Source: Telopea speciosissima (lineage: Eukaryota > Streptophyta > Magnoliopsida > Proteales > Proteaceae). From it: 64,000 nt of DNA. The stretch covers positions 68,380,984-68,444,983 of the forward strand of contig NC_057919.1 in NCBI RefSeq assembly GCF_018873765.1. The letters run 5' to 3'. The notes under the pieces are model-generated. The model was not told the DNA's origin. It searched no databases and saw only the letters and a program-made list of their open reading frames with translations. Of this stretch, positions 40,892 to 52,160 are shown in pieces; position 1 is the first letter of the stretch; each line of letters begins with the position of its first letter. A program made the position numbers and the translations under genes.

Positions 40892-42309
40892 GCGTACATT
40901 CAAAAATTTGTCATTCGTGAGGGGACCTGCTTCCAGTTGTTCTAAATTATGAGGCGGGCGTTGTGGGCGACTTTGTCATGAGGTAACCTCCTGTCCTACA
41001 ATGGCAGGAGGGCAAGGTACTAGTTCTGGAGATTTCGACCCTTCTACTGGTCTGTTTGAGCAAGCCTTGACACACGCCCTGCAGATGAATTTTACCGGGT
41101 TTGACAGATTTAATGTGCATGAGGATATTATTGCATTCCCTGAGGACCCTCCAGCACCACTTATTACTGAAATATTGTATGATGGAGATGCTGCTGTTAC
41201 TACGGCTCTTGTTGCTACTCATGATCCTGCCCCATTGGTCCCGGTGGACATGGATTGGGAAACACCTCTTTTGGATTACACACATGAGTGGGCTGTGGGC
41301 TTGAATTCTGGTTGCTTTGCTGGGGGGATGAATGAATTACCTATTGTGCCTTCGGTTTCTCCTCTTGAAGACACACTGGTGGACGACCTTGTATCAACTT
41401 ACCTCAACACACCGGCAGTGACACCTGAAGCCAATGTAACTCTCGGATTGGGTTCTCCAAATACTTGTTTGTCGGAGCCTGCAATTCTTGATCTCGACCC
41501 TTCGTTTGGCATCCTTATCGCTGCTCCATTGCCTCCACCTTCTCAAGGCCGGACTGAGCTTTTTATGGGGGACCCTGTTGATGCCCAGCCTTCCAAGAAA
41601 ATAAAATTTGCTTATCCTGAATCCCCTTCCACTCTGGCATCTGAGTTGGACTTTTTCAAAACTGCTCTTCAACACTGCATTTCTTCCTCGTCTGATCCAG
41701 ATTCCTTCCTAGCTCTTGCCAAGTTTTGGATTAATCATTGTGACCTTGCGCCTTCAGGGAGATCAACGCCTATCAACTCGGTACGTAGCAATATACCCTC
41801 TTCAGGCCCAGGCAACACGGTGCACCAATCCTCATCTAATCCGGACTTCCCATCAAGGCTACTCTTTCGAAATGGATCCAGATCGAATCCTCCTTCGTTT
41901 TTTGTGGCAACTGTATCAAATCTTCATGGCATCTCTTTTTGTCTTGCGATTGGGCTAAACACATCTAGGCTGTTGGACCTTTAGGACTACGATCGGAACA
42001 TCTACAGTACCCGAATCTCATGGACATGTGTATTGCTTTTCTTTACAATCATGCCCTAGGACGACATACCTTAGTCTAGTTCTTCAGTGTTTTTATTATA
42101 ATTTGTTATTTTATTTGGACTGTCAGAAATCGGTTGGTTACTTCTTCAGCCAAACCTGACCCTCACTGGGTGCTAAATACTGTGAATAAGTGGATTTTAT
42201 ATTTGAATTTATCCCCCCCCCTTCCATCTCCCCCAACGTTGTACTCCCCTCTTCCCCGGAAGATTATTTCTCCCAAACTTCTAACTGTTTCCCTGTGTTT
42301 GATTTTCCT

Positions 42310-42690
42310 GTGTTAATATGTGCAGGATACAATAGTTCTGGACTGAGTACAGCGGGATGGGCTTTTATTATTATACTAGATGGATGCGTGTTGTTTTTTG
42401 AAGCAGGACAACTAACTCCTAAGATCAAATCGAATTGGAACCAGACCTGCTTAGTATAAAAAAGGGCTTAATATGTGCCAAGGGTATGGGATTGACTGTT
42501 AAGGAAATCTGGTGTGCCAACCAACTAATCACCGAGGTTTTGCCTTCCCCAACCACGAAACCGTGGCCGTGGGAACTTATTAGTGACTTTCTGTTCATAG
42601 TTGATAATGCACCTACTGTTAGCTTCCACTGTAAAAATACCGAGTCTATCCGACTTGCCATATCTCTTGCTAAAGCTGGGCTTTGTAAAC
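42310..42690 (+). pseudogene. L1 RNase H-like domain remnant
   Basis: Read in two frames, STAGWAFIIILDGCVLFFEAG is followed by KKGLICAKGMGLTVKEIW, PWPWELISDF and SFHCKNTESIRLAISLAKAGL. This is the arrangement of the RVT_3 RNase H domain at the C-terminus of plant L1 proteins. At least one frameshift (near 42430) and the lost reverse transcriptase make it a fossil. Confidence 0.6.
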
Positions 42691-42760
42691 ACTATAACAA
42701 ACATGTATATTCCACTAATGTTTAATATACTCTTTTTTCAAGTTTCATCAAAAAACAAAA

Positions 42761-43947
42761 ATGTTGGACCATCTACAAAGCCCATTACTTGACTGAAACT
42801 AACAACTTGGACTGACCTGGACTATACAAACGAGAAACGCAGGTTTTAGAACAAAAGTGAAAGAAATGGCATTTTTGCCTTTTATCAGAGACATCCTTTA
42901 CAATCCACCAGCACAGGTCTGTTAAAGGTTTAACTACAAAAACATCCTCAACCTGGCTTTTCATCTCATATGATTAGGACAATAGGTTCTTCACAGCTTC
43001 TTTAGTTGGAATAAACTTTCTCGTCCCCTTGGCATCCGCTACCGAGGTAAAATCCACACTCGCTTTCTGGTGGAAGTGAAAGAGATTGAAACACACACTT
43101 GAAAAAGAACATGGATATTCTGAAAATATAAAATTTAACAAATAAAATACTTGATGCAAAAAACTTTCCAAAGAGGAGGAGAGAGCAGTAAAATGTAAAA
43201 TGATGGATGAATCTTATTATAAGAACAGGAAACCATCGTCCAGGTTCTTATTCTGGATGCTGATTATTTTTACACACAATATGGCAAACAGAGAACCTTC
43301 TATTCATGAGTACTTCCCCATACTAGCCCTCTATTCTGATTATCCACTAGTACAAACTATTCCATCTATGCAAACCCTTCTGGCTTTTCAGTAGTTACTA
43401 ACAAACAGAAATTCGAGATCATTTTGGCACGGCCCTGCTCTCTCCTGTTATTTCGGCCATTTGAAGTATTCATGAATAGAAAATTTCAAGAATTTAACCT
43501 TTATTTCACAAGAGCAGCAGAAGATCAAAATATCTTAAGGCATGACATGCTTCCATTATAAAGTAACCTTATGTTTTAACAAGAAAATGTGCAGCATTAA
43601 TAGAATTCCTAGACAGAGTGCACAAGCAACAATGACCCAAAAATTAGTAATATGTCATGCCTACCTTACTCATTTACTCGTTTCATTGGCTGAGACTGGA
43701 TTACCAAGACTAGCCGACTTTCCTATGTATATTTGACTTCACTATTTGCGATTTTATTTAATTTTATAGGTTAAGGTACACATCCAATCCAGGAAAGCAG
43801 AAAGGAAAGGACCAAAAACAAAGAGAGAGAGAGAGAGAAGAATAGGAAGAAGTTAAGAAAAAGCACTCTTTTCAACAAAGTTAATCTGTATCTACACATG
43901 GTTACTGAATACCAAAAGCTGATGGCCAGAAGTTACCTTGCTCATTT
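42761..43947. other. intergenic DNA and PP2C 3' UTR
   Basis: No gene was recognised. The 3' UTR of the minus-strand PP2C gene starts below 43948 and its end is unknown. A (GA)n tract lies near 43820-43838. Confidence 0.5.
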
Positions 43948-46900
43948 TCAGGCTGTTTTCTGCAGGGATATGGAGTCAACTGGTTCATGGGGTGAGGAAG
44001 AATGCAAAAAGAGACAAATGGCAGAAATATCATCTGTTGCAATTCCACGTTTCTTACGTCTCCATGCAAGTGCTGCACATTCAACCAGCCGTTTTGCTGA
44101 TTTAGCTCTTTCTGGTGTTGCTGAAACCACTTCTACTGCTTCTTGGTTGGAGATAACATCCCACACCTCAAAAGAAAAAAAAAAAAGGAAAATAAATTTT
44201 AATTAGTTTTCTATCCATGGTTTATATTGTGAGAAAGATCCATTAAAGAGTGTCCTTGAAGATATTCAACAATAAGAACAGGGCTCGGTGAGATGGTCTC
44301 TGTTGGTCTTGGTTTTATGGTATGTGGAAGTCCAGTTAGCACCCAAGTTTCGTGACCATGTTGCTCTCTCTGTGGACAGAGAAAGGAAGCAGGACATTTG
44401 CATATGTAGAAGCTAGTCTTTCCCTACACGGGAGTTTTTCTTCTTTTTTGGATCTCCAGAGGATGGTGTGCATAAAGATCCTACTATCCTAGTTGGACCA
44501 ATAAGAAGGCGGCTTCCGTTGCATGTCTCACATAAGAACTCCTATTGATTTTATTTTTTCTAAGGAAGAGGAAAAGAAAAGCTTTGTAATACCCAAAATC
44601 AAAAGAAGCCAAATATTTCATCAAGAAAACTCATATTCTAATCTTGTGCATATTTTTTAGAGATGTCCATAGCTTATACTAAAAGAATACATTTAGCTGC
44701 CTGTAAATCTTGAGTACTATGTCCTCCTAGATTAGCCAGAAGGTCCAGAACTTGTCATCATGACAAAATAAATATCAAAATAAAGATTATCTACTTCCTT
44801 TGCTAAATCCTCATAACAGTAACTAACATCTTTAAAAAAATAGAGAAACAGTGGGTTATGAGGTAATTTAACAATTACCACTGCCAAGACATACCCCATC
44901 TGTTGCCAGTACAATAAATTGGTCCCTGCTGGTTATATTCCTTTGTGTGACTTCAGGAACAGATATAATCCCGTAGTCCTTTACACAATAGTCTCCAAAG
45001 GCTCTAGACATTGCCAGACCTGGTGTTTCCTCATCTGGCAGCCAGACCCTGTGCACCCCAGGTTCATCCTTTAAACAGAACACCCGCCCTTGGCATTGTG
45101 TTATCCTCTCAGCCTCCTCTGAACAGACATTAACAGAGGGGTTAAAGTTAAGTAGACTGACCCTTTTTATAATTTTTTTGGGGAGGGGGGAGAGAAGAGA
45201 GAGAGAGAGGGGAACTGACGAGGTAGACTTGGCTTGAAGTCAACAGTGAGTTGCACTGGTACCAAGCTTCCATCATCAGAAGTGGTAGCCAACACAGCAC
45301 GAGAGTCCCCAATATTTGCTATAACAATGAGTTCACCCTGACAAAACATCAATTTGAAAGAGCTTCATGCTGGGTCTTAGAGAACTTGACTAAGCATAAA
45401 GTACTAGAGTAGATCATGGTTTATTGAATAAATAAATAAATAAAATTTTCACCCCACATCTTACTTGGAAAAAGGGAACACCATCTCAACAATGTTCATT
45501 AGATTAGAATGGGGGGGGGGGGGGACTAGCATAGTATCATAAGGAGAGGCAAATAAAGAAGATTAAGATACTTATCTACGTTGGCTTTCATCATATATGA
45601 TTAACCTCTAAACCACTATCTATGGGATATAAGGAAATACAAGAAGATCAATCCACCTATTTAACTCTCTCTGGATTTCATAACGTAGGATTAACCTCAT
45701 TACCATTACCTGCTAGTAACGATCACCTACGTCTCCCTTCCAAAACTACTGGTAAGAAAAAGAGAATTTGACTGGCTTAGACCATTTATTGGAATTGTCC
45801 ACCTTTAGCTATTCAATTAACATAACATGGGTCATCAACTCAAACGATCAAATCAAGGTACCACCTCATGGATAAATCATTTCCCTGAACTTGCACCAAA
45901 ATAATGGCATTACCATCCAACCAGTAAACCTTTTACCGGGAATCCATTTGATGTAGTCCAGAGAAGAGGTGGCCTATCAAGTCGGATAGTTCAGATGTCT
46001 GAATCAAGGAAGTGGTATAAGATTCATTAGATTTGAAAGTAAATCTAAGACTAACAGCAAATATACAAATTTCAAAAGTAGCATAAGACTAATTTGGCTC
46101 ATCTTTTGCGGACGTCATTCCAGACCTTAGATGGGAGAATGGAACTTTATTCTTTAAAGTTATTTTACATACAATAGACACCTTCTGATTGAGAGTATAT
46201 ACCCAGTTAGAATTGGGTAGAAATGCTGTGAAATAAGACATGAAAAAAATATATATATATATATATATTTCTTACTATGTCATCATGAAAAATTTTGGTT
46301 TTCCATTCTTCCATCATTAATTCTATGTCTATGGTCATTCATTTGAATCTTTTAGTTTCTTCAAATGGACTGAATATACCAAATGGAACCTAATTGTATA
46401 TTAGCAATTTGATTGTGTCTATTCTAGGCTTTCAAAAGGTTCCCAATTTAAGAACGAAATAGAAATCACACAATTAATTAACAATTGAAATATTATCAAG
46501 CAACCGTTTTCTTCCTCCATGAGTCTATTAAGTGCTTCAAGGATTGTTCAGGACTTCCGCACCACTAATAAATAAATCAGTATCAAACTAACTTCTTTCT
46601 AAACATGTTCTGCTTATCTGTGCTTGAAATGCTTTTTCTCTAAGCTCGGCTACAACCTATAGAGGAATCCACACAATAACAACATGCAAGAAATAAAGTC
46701 TGTATGAAATCTACCAAGGCCCACGTCATATGCGTCACAGACATGAGCAAAGATAATACATTATACATCAGGAAGCTATAATTTGCCCATTTCTTCAGCA
46801 CTTAAACAACATTTATCAATGAAAAGCAAGAAAAACTACAGAGGTTGGAATTTCAAATAAACACACATTCAAAAGCCAACAGGAAAATATAGATTACCAT

Positions 46901-47639
46901 AATTAAGCTACCCCATCTGGTACAAAACACTCTAAACAATAATCTCCTGTTACCTGTCTCACAATTGTCAAAGCAGTCGTACCACTGTAGTAGGAATCAA
47001 TCCTACGACACTGCTCAAGTTCATGGTCAATGGCTGCACAAGTTTTGACATAGGATTCCTTCCATATATCAAATTGATGATGTTTCTTATCGGATTCCAT
47101 GTCAAAATCCGGGTCAAGGGAAGTAAGAGCAACGATCTCCTGCCAATTGCACAGTAAAGATGAAGGCATCGATTGCCTGACTTTTTTTGCTACAAAGTGT
47201 CCCCATGGGCCGTGCCCATCAAAAACTCCGCAGAAGATCATGTCTGTTTGGCATCCAAATTCCTACCAACCAACAAAGAAATCCATATTTCTCAATTAAA
47301 TACAAGAGAGGCGGGTAAAAGTAAAACACAAGCAGAAAACAATGAAACTACGAAGCAATCACATGAAGTTTCAGGTAAAGACCATACAAACCATACCTCC
47401 CACACAATGAAACAATCTTGGTTCACTCCTTTCTTTCCTCCCTTTGAGAAGACAGAGGCGAAATTTTTTGAGCCATCAACATTGACAATGCCCGGAGAAC
47501 GCAATATCAAGTTGTTCTTCTTTGCTTCGTTGGCCATTGCTTCAGCAGCTTCCCTTCCAACATCAACCCCACAATCCTTCCCCTTTATGATGGAAAGAGA
47601 TCTTGCCAATCCATAGAACAGAGACGACAGATGCTCCAT
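43948..47639 (-). CDS. protein phosphatase 2C, clade E, EGR-like
   Basis: A Mg/Mn-dependent Ser/Thr phosphatase. EGR-type members of Arabidopsis clade E act at the plasma membrane in growth and stress signalling. The minus-strand exons are 47639-47397, 47262-46954, 45337-45220, 45118-44895 and 44166-43948 (stop TGA), all in phase, giving 370 aa. The catalytic motifs are intact: GVNQDC near residue 75, FDGHGPWGH near 95, YYSGTTAL near 173, NIGDSRAVL near 193, TPGLAMSRAFGD near 260, LATDGVWDVIS near 295 and DDIS near 345. The start MEHLSSLFYGLARS matches EGR proteins, but residue 2 is Glu where the relatives I know have Gly, so the N-myristoylation signal is missing. The family is about 350-390 aa, so the model looks complete. 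A 5' UTR intron (about 48000 to 47650) is likely. Confidence 0.92.
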
Positions 47640-48004
47640 TACCTCTACAACTCACGCAAACAGGTAGAGTTACAACTCTGAACCTTTCTTTATGCATGGC
47701 TATACTTTAGAATGAAATTCTCGATAGAGTTTAAGAGTCACCTCAAGCAGCAAATACACTGTTCACTAGCTGAATGAGGCGATCTGTCTCCAAAAGTTTA
47801 GGATCTATTAATTTCAGTAATAACAAAAAAATATTCAATCCCGAAAGTAGTCAAACATTCAACATGGATTTCCAACATCTGATAGTTTTTTAAACTCCAA
47901 TTTCGACGCAGTTTCTATTCAGAAAACCGAATTTCAACAACCCAAAAAAAAAAAAAAAAAAGTTCATATTCCGTCTGCGAAATTCGAATAGAGCAAGAAC
48001 CAAA

Positions 48005-48262
48005 AAGGAAACAAGACCTCGTTCTGCGGGCGACAATTTCAAAAACTCGGAAGCTAAAGAGCGGGACTCTGACGGCGTCGGCGAACCGAGAGTTGTCTCA
48101 GCCGGATTCCGAAGAAACTCCGACTAGTTAGACGGAGATATAGAGATGCGAGAGCCTCAGATCGCTTACACTCCATTAGCTTCTGTAACTTAAGGTGAGA
48201 TGATGATGAGAGAGTAACAGAAGAAAGCTACCGTCGTCTGCACAACAAACACACACACACAC
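48005..48262 (-). promoter_or_regulatory. probable 5' UTR exon and core promoter of the PP2C gene
   Basis: This GC-richer block, read on the minus strand, resembles a leader exon ending in AGAACGAG before a possible donor GTCTTG. A matching acceptor, TTGTAG, lies four bases before the ATG environment at about 47645. An (AC)n microsatellite lies at about 48246-48262. No TATA box was identified. Confidence 0.35.
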
Positions 48263-48590
48263 CTGACACCACCGACTAAAGTGTGCGTTAAGGTCTGCGA
48301 CGAAACAAAAAGTAAACTTTTAGGAACAGGTTTAATGGAACATCTTTTCTGATTTTCCGCTTTGAAAAGGTGAGAAAATTTTAGAGGAATCTAATCTTCA
48401 GGAAATTTTTTTTTTTTTTTTGGGTTTGCCAACGAGGAACGTTGATAATGACGTTTGTTAATTATGATTAGATACGTGGAAGAATAATGATAGAGACGTT
48501 GGTTAATCATGTCTTATTAACATATTAATCATATGATTATCATGAGTTAAGACTTGGACCATTTCTCCTAAAAAAACATATTCCCTTTTT

Positions 48591-49447
48591 GGGAAAATTA
48601 CATCCCCTCCCCAATACTTTACCTTATTAAAATTTTCTTCCCTTGACTTTCAATTATTACACTAGGACTCCCTATAGTTTACAATCTATTACAATTAGAC
48701 CGTGTCCATCGAATTTAGCTCGTCTCCAGGGAGGCGTGCACCCAAGGTGCTGCCAAGGAGCATCCAACGGTTGAGTTGTACCACACACATCTCGGTGTAT
48801 GCCTAGAGATGTATGCGACATAGCCCAACGACTGGCAGAGCCCTGTTCGTTCCTTGCTCCCTGGAGACGATCCTAATCCATGTCCATCTATTAAATCGTG
48901 ACATGGCAAAGAAGGAAAAAAATTAATACCCAAAATAACCCTGGGTGCATTAAAGATGACCCTTTTACCCTTGGGTCATTGTTTCTCCTTTGGTCTCAGG
49001 CTCTCAATCTCTAATGTTTGATTTGGTAAACTAAGGGTTTGAAGACTGCGGAGGAAAAAGGAGAATCAAACCGAGAAAACAAAGCAAGATTGTGCTGATA
49101 GCAGGAGTGGAGGTGGGGAGATAGATTACGTCGCAAGCAAGGGTGGAGGAGTTGCAGGAGGAAAAAGAAGAAGAAGAAGAAAGAAGGGTATTTTGGGTCT
49201 TAAGTGAATTAACCCTTACTAACATGACCCAATGGTAAAAGGATCATCTTCAATGCCCCCAGGGTTATTTTGGGCATTAAAATTTTTTCTTCTTTGCCAC
49301 ATCATGATTTAACAGATGGACACTCACGAGTAGGGTCTAATTGTAATAGATTATAAACTATAGAGGTTTCTAGTGTAATACTTGAAAGTTTAGGAGAGGA
49401 AAATTTAATTTTAAAAAAAAAGTACAGGGGAGGGATGTATTTTTACC
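48591..49447. mobile_element. long-inverted-repeat foldback element (Mutator-like ends)
   Basis: The left end GGGAAAATTACATCCC and the right end's reverse complement GGTAAAAATACATCCC open arms that pair for more than 200 bp. Landmarks on both sides include ATTACAATTAGACC, CAAAATAACCCTGGG and CTTTTACC. The left arm is interrupted by a nested element at 48711-48880. The centre, about 49000-49190, is a purine-rich unique stretch with (GAA)n. There is no transposase. T-rich flanks obscure the target duplication. Confidence 0.75.
48711..48880. mobile_element. 170-bp MITE nested in the foldback arm
   Basis: The 8-bp direct repeat TGTCCATC flanks it (48703-48710 and 48881-48888). The terminal inverted repeats of about 23 bp share CGTCTCCAGGGAG. 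The interrupted arm of the host element is continuous again when these bases are removed, which confirms the boundaries. Confidence 0.85.
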
Positions 49448-49980
49448 TTTTTTGTACTTTTTAGTTTTTAATTCAATAAAATAATAAGTTTTAGTTTTTT
49501 AATAGTTATCGTGGTCAAGCTTGAAGCCCTAGCCCCTAGTTCTTATCCAAAAATATCGTATTAAATAAAGAAGCGTGTGGTGTTGGCGATTCATGCGAAA
49601 CGTTACTACGTTGAGCAGTTAGGCCTTATATATTTTTTTAGCGCGAAGGTTTATATGATTGGGAAGTAAAATGATGACACGTAGCATTGGAATTGTTATG
49701 ATGATGTAGGTTAACTATATAATTAAGTAAGTTGTAGGCCCTTGGCTGACGAAAGAACATTAGAAATAGAAAGGATGTTTTTTGTTAAATAAGGAATGTT
49801 CACTAGTTATCACCCGTGAGTTTGGAAAAGCTCCTCCAACTCCAAACATGGAATTAAATATTAATATCGGTGCCGACCAATCTTTATCGATATTTGCCGA
49901 GGCTGACATTAAGAAGTTAATCTTGTATCACTTCAATTGTACTTGTTTTGTAATTAATTTTCTGGAGAAATAACGCAGGT

Positions 49981-50092
49981 TGTGTGTGTGCCAGACATAG
50001 CTTGGTGCGAAAAGATCACCACACATTGGCATCTTTTCACCTTTTTACGGGGTGTGGTAATTTTTTTGCACTGGGTTGTGTCTAGGCATAGG
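49981..50092. mobile_element. short foldback MITE
   Basis: GTGTGTGCCAGACATAGCTT at the left and the reverse complement of the right (TATGCCTAGACACAACCC) are inverted repeats. They are followed inward by TGGTGCGAAAAGATCACC and its counterpart. The total is about 110 bp. No target duplication was assigned. Confidence 0.55.
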
Positions 50093-50112
50093 TATACACG
50101 GATACACAAATT

Positions 50113-50570
50113 TTATTTTTTTGGGGTAAGAAATGAACTTATTTATTGAAACGTGAAAAAACGCAAGGTGTCTGAATTACAAGTATCAGATAACCAAGGA
50201 GTGGAAGGTTGCCAAGCTATCTCACGTGCACAAGACAAGGCTTTCCGAGCCAAGGTGTTAGCCACGTTGTTAATCTATCTGGGAATGTAGTAGTTAAAGG
50301 AAACCGAGTTAAAGTAGGAGAACGCAAGTTTGAGGATGTCCTCTACAACACAAGCCACCCTGACTGGTAGTTGGGGGGCTATAAACAAGGAAACAAGTTG
50401 CAGGCAGTCTGATTCTATCACCAAATCTTCCACTCTTTCAGAAATCGCTAGCAATAAACAAATCGAAGCGCTAAAGCCTCACCTTCCAAGATAGAAGAAA
50501 AGCTTCCTGGGGACAATACAGTAGCAATAGGATCGCCTTTGTCATTTCGAATTATATATCCCAATCCCCC
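50113..50570 (-). mobile_element. L1-type LINE 3' end with RNase H remnant
   Basis: On the minus strand the reading begins near 50565 with a glycine-rich start. It passes NDKGDPIA-like and EGEALALRF segments, then IESD-like and NVANTLARKAL-like segments, all features of the RVT_3 RNase H domain, with stops and frameshifts. The 3' end carries CAATAAATAAGTTCATTTC followed by an A-rich tail (T-rich on the plus strand at 50117-50127). A typical 5'-truncated dead L1. Confidence 0.6.
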
Positions 50571-51275
50571 TACTTCACACACCCACACACAACACCAATT
50601 AGCGTTTCTTTTTCCTTAATTTTATTTTTTTATCTAGTAGCTCTAGACGATTTTCTCTTCTTTTTTTTTAATTAAAATTTAGGGTAAAATCGTTTGATAT
50701 GACCTGATACAATCATGGCATTGGCCGAGAATGATAAAGGATCCTGATACTGAAATTAATAACCATGCCTCCAAGTGGCTACCATGGGAATGAATGATAT
50801 TGCAATTTTTAGAATTGGATATATAAAAAGCAAGGTAAATTGACCAACTATTAAATTTTAGAACCTAATTCAATTAATGGAAAAATGTTTTTACGTTTGA
50901 GAATATGGCATACGTCAGCCCCCCCTATGTCTATCTCTTTCCTCCCCACTATGAAATGATATATTTGCCTCCTATTGGGAGAGGAAAGAGACAGTAGACC
51001 TAGGGCGGACTGTTGGCATATGCCACACCCGGATAGAAAACATCATCCCTTCAATTAATTATTCTCCTATATATGTATTGGTATGTATCGTCATATTTTC
51101 ATGAATGTGTATTATAAATTTGACATCGATGGTTTACTCTCCCGTAGTCTGGATTTATTAAAACCTATATTTAATTTTATTTTATTTTTATTGAGCTAGG
51201 CTTCACAGGTAAACAAGGAACATAGGAATTCTTCACAAATTTTGACTCTCACTATATTGCCATTTACAGCATAAC

Positions 51276-51515
51276 ATGGGATGCTGGGTTTGGGAAATTT
51301 TTACTTTTTGTTCTTTGATTGATATTAAGAATGTTATGAATGAATTCTCAATTGTGTCCATCGTAAAGCACGGACACAAGATTATATTTTTAGCCAATAA
51401 TCTAGCTTCAAGGGCAAGGATGAACAAAATTAAATTAACTATAAAAGATGATGTAGACTATTTTCTTCAGTCTTTTCTCATTTTTATTTCTACTCAAAAA
51501 AATAAAAAAAGGAAA
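51276..51515 (+). mobile_element. possible L1 RNase H C-terminal fragment
   Basis: An 80-codon frame includes IKNVMNEFSIVSIVKHGHKI followed by FLANNLASRARMNK. This resembles the last helix of LINE RNase H domains (R-x-x-N-x-x-A-x-x-LA). The match is short and the rest is AT-rich. Confidence 0.3.
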
Positions 51516-51735
51516 TAGCATACTCATGTTGCCTGCTTTCGTTCATTTCGTCTCAAAGGCTTGTTCAATAATAGTTCAAATTCTTCTAACTGGTTAGTGC
51601 ATTAAGAATTTAATATTTTCGATTAGCATTGAACGAAGTGTTAAAGTAGAGAGAGAAGGGAATTAAAAACCCTCAACCGGCAAAGAAAAAAAAAAAAAAA
51701 AAAAAGAACTACCATGATACTCACATGTTTCTAAA

Positions 51736-52160
51736 TACAGAAAATGGATGACCGAAAATCGATTTGTATCTATATCCGTTCAGAGGGTATTCAGATCTGA
51801 ATTCGAATAATCCGGAACATATAATCCAACTAATGCTAAAAAAATAAGTAATTAATAATCCGGAACATATAATCCAACTAATGCTAAAAAAATAAGTAAT
51901 TAATGATTTTGAGGGTTATTGGAAATTCCACAAGTTCTAAAGAATGAGGAAAAAAGCCAAGACAACTCAAAAACATGGATTGAGAACGAATTATAACTGT
52001 AGGAGGGAAAAGGTCCAAATAACACAAGGCAAGGATGTAAACAAATAATCAAAAATCCGGATTTGATTTGCAATCATATCCATTTAGATATATTCGTATC
52101 CAATCAAGGATATCCAGATCTAATCACATCCAATCTTTATTCAATCTGATTACATCTCTA
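51736..52160 (-). mobile_element. hAT-like MITE, TAGGGATGTAAA family, copy 3 (inverted)
   Basis: The reverse complement of the copies at 29412-29839 and 34220-34635, sharing the internal GGATGTAAAC and ATCCGGATTTG stretches and the CTCAATCC-type core. The 8-bp flanks are TTTCTAAA (51728-51735) and TTTCTAAG (52161-52168), one mismatch. It contains a perfect 48-bp tandem duplication. No coding capacity. Confidence 0.8.
51806..51901. repeat. perfect 48-bp tandem duplication within the hAT copy
   Basis: Two identical adjacent units (51806-51853 and 51854-51901) begin AATAATCCGGAACATATAAT. The other two family copies have a single unit, so the duplication happened after insertion or in this sublineage. 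Confidence 0.92.

Larger units (their letters stand above)
35366..41984 (+). pseudogene. L1 ORF1 (DUF4283-type nucleic-acid-binding protein), interrupted
   Basis: ATG at 35366 opens MASRGSPRRAFGS and continues, with stops near 35570, 35759 and 35990, into PVWVQVSPVPLYAFSYETIK, a DUF4283-like core. After the copia insertion the frame resumes at 40897. It reaches a decayed CCHC knuckle (CGRLCHEVTSCP, with Gly where the first Cys is expected), then a clean 327-residue frame (41001-41984). That tail is rich in Ser, Pro and Asp, typical of plant L1 ORF1 C-termini. The copia element sits between the DUF4283 core and the knuckle. Confidence 0.7.
35360..42760 (+). mobile_element. L1-type LINE, internally deleted and interrupted by a copia element
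   Basis: Two parts of one non-LTR element flank the copia insertion: ORF1 (35366-36027 and 40897-41984) and a 3' end. The latter has an RNase H-like remnant (42310-42690) and the A-rich terminus ATCAAAAAACAAAAA (about 42747-42761), which matches plant L1 3' ends. Endonuclease and reverse transcriptase, expected between 42.0 and 42.3 kb, are absent, so the element suffered a large internal deletion. The 5' boundary, perhaps near 34.9 kb, and the target duplication were not found. Confidence 0.7.
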
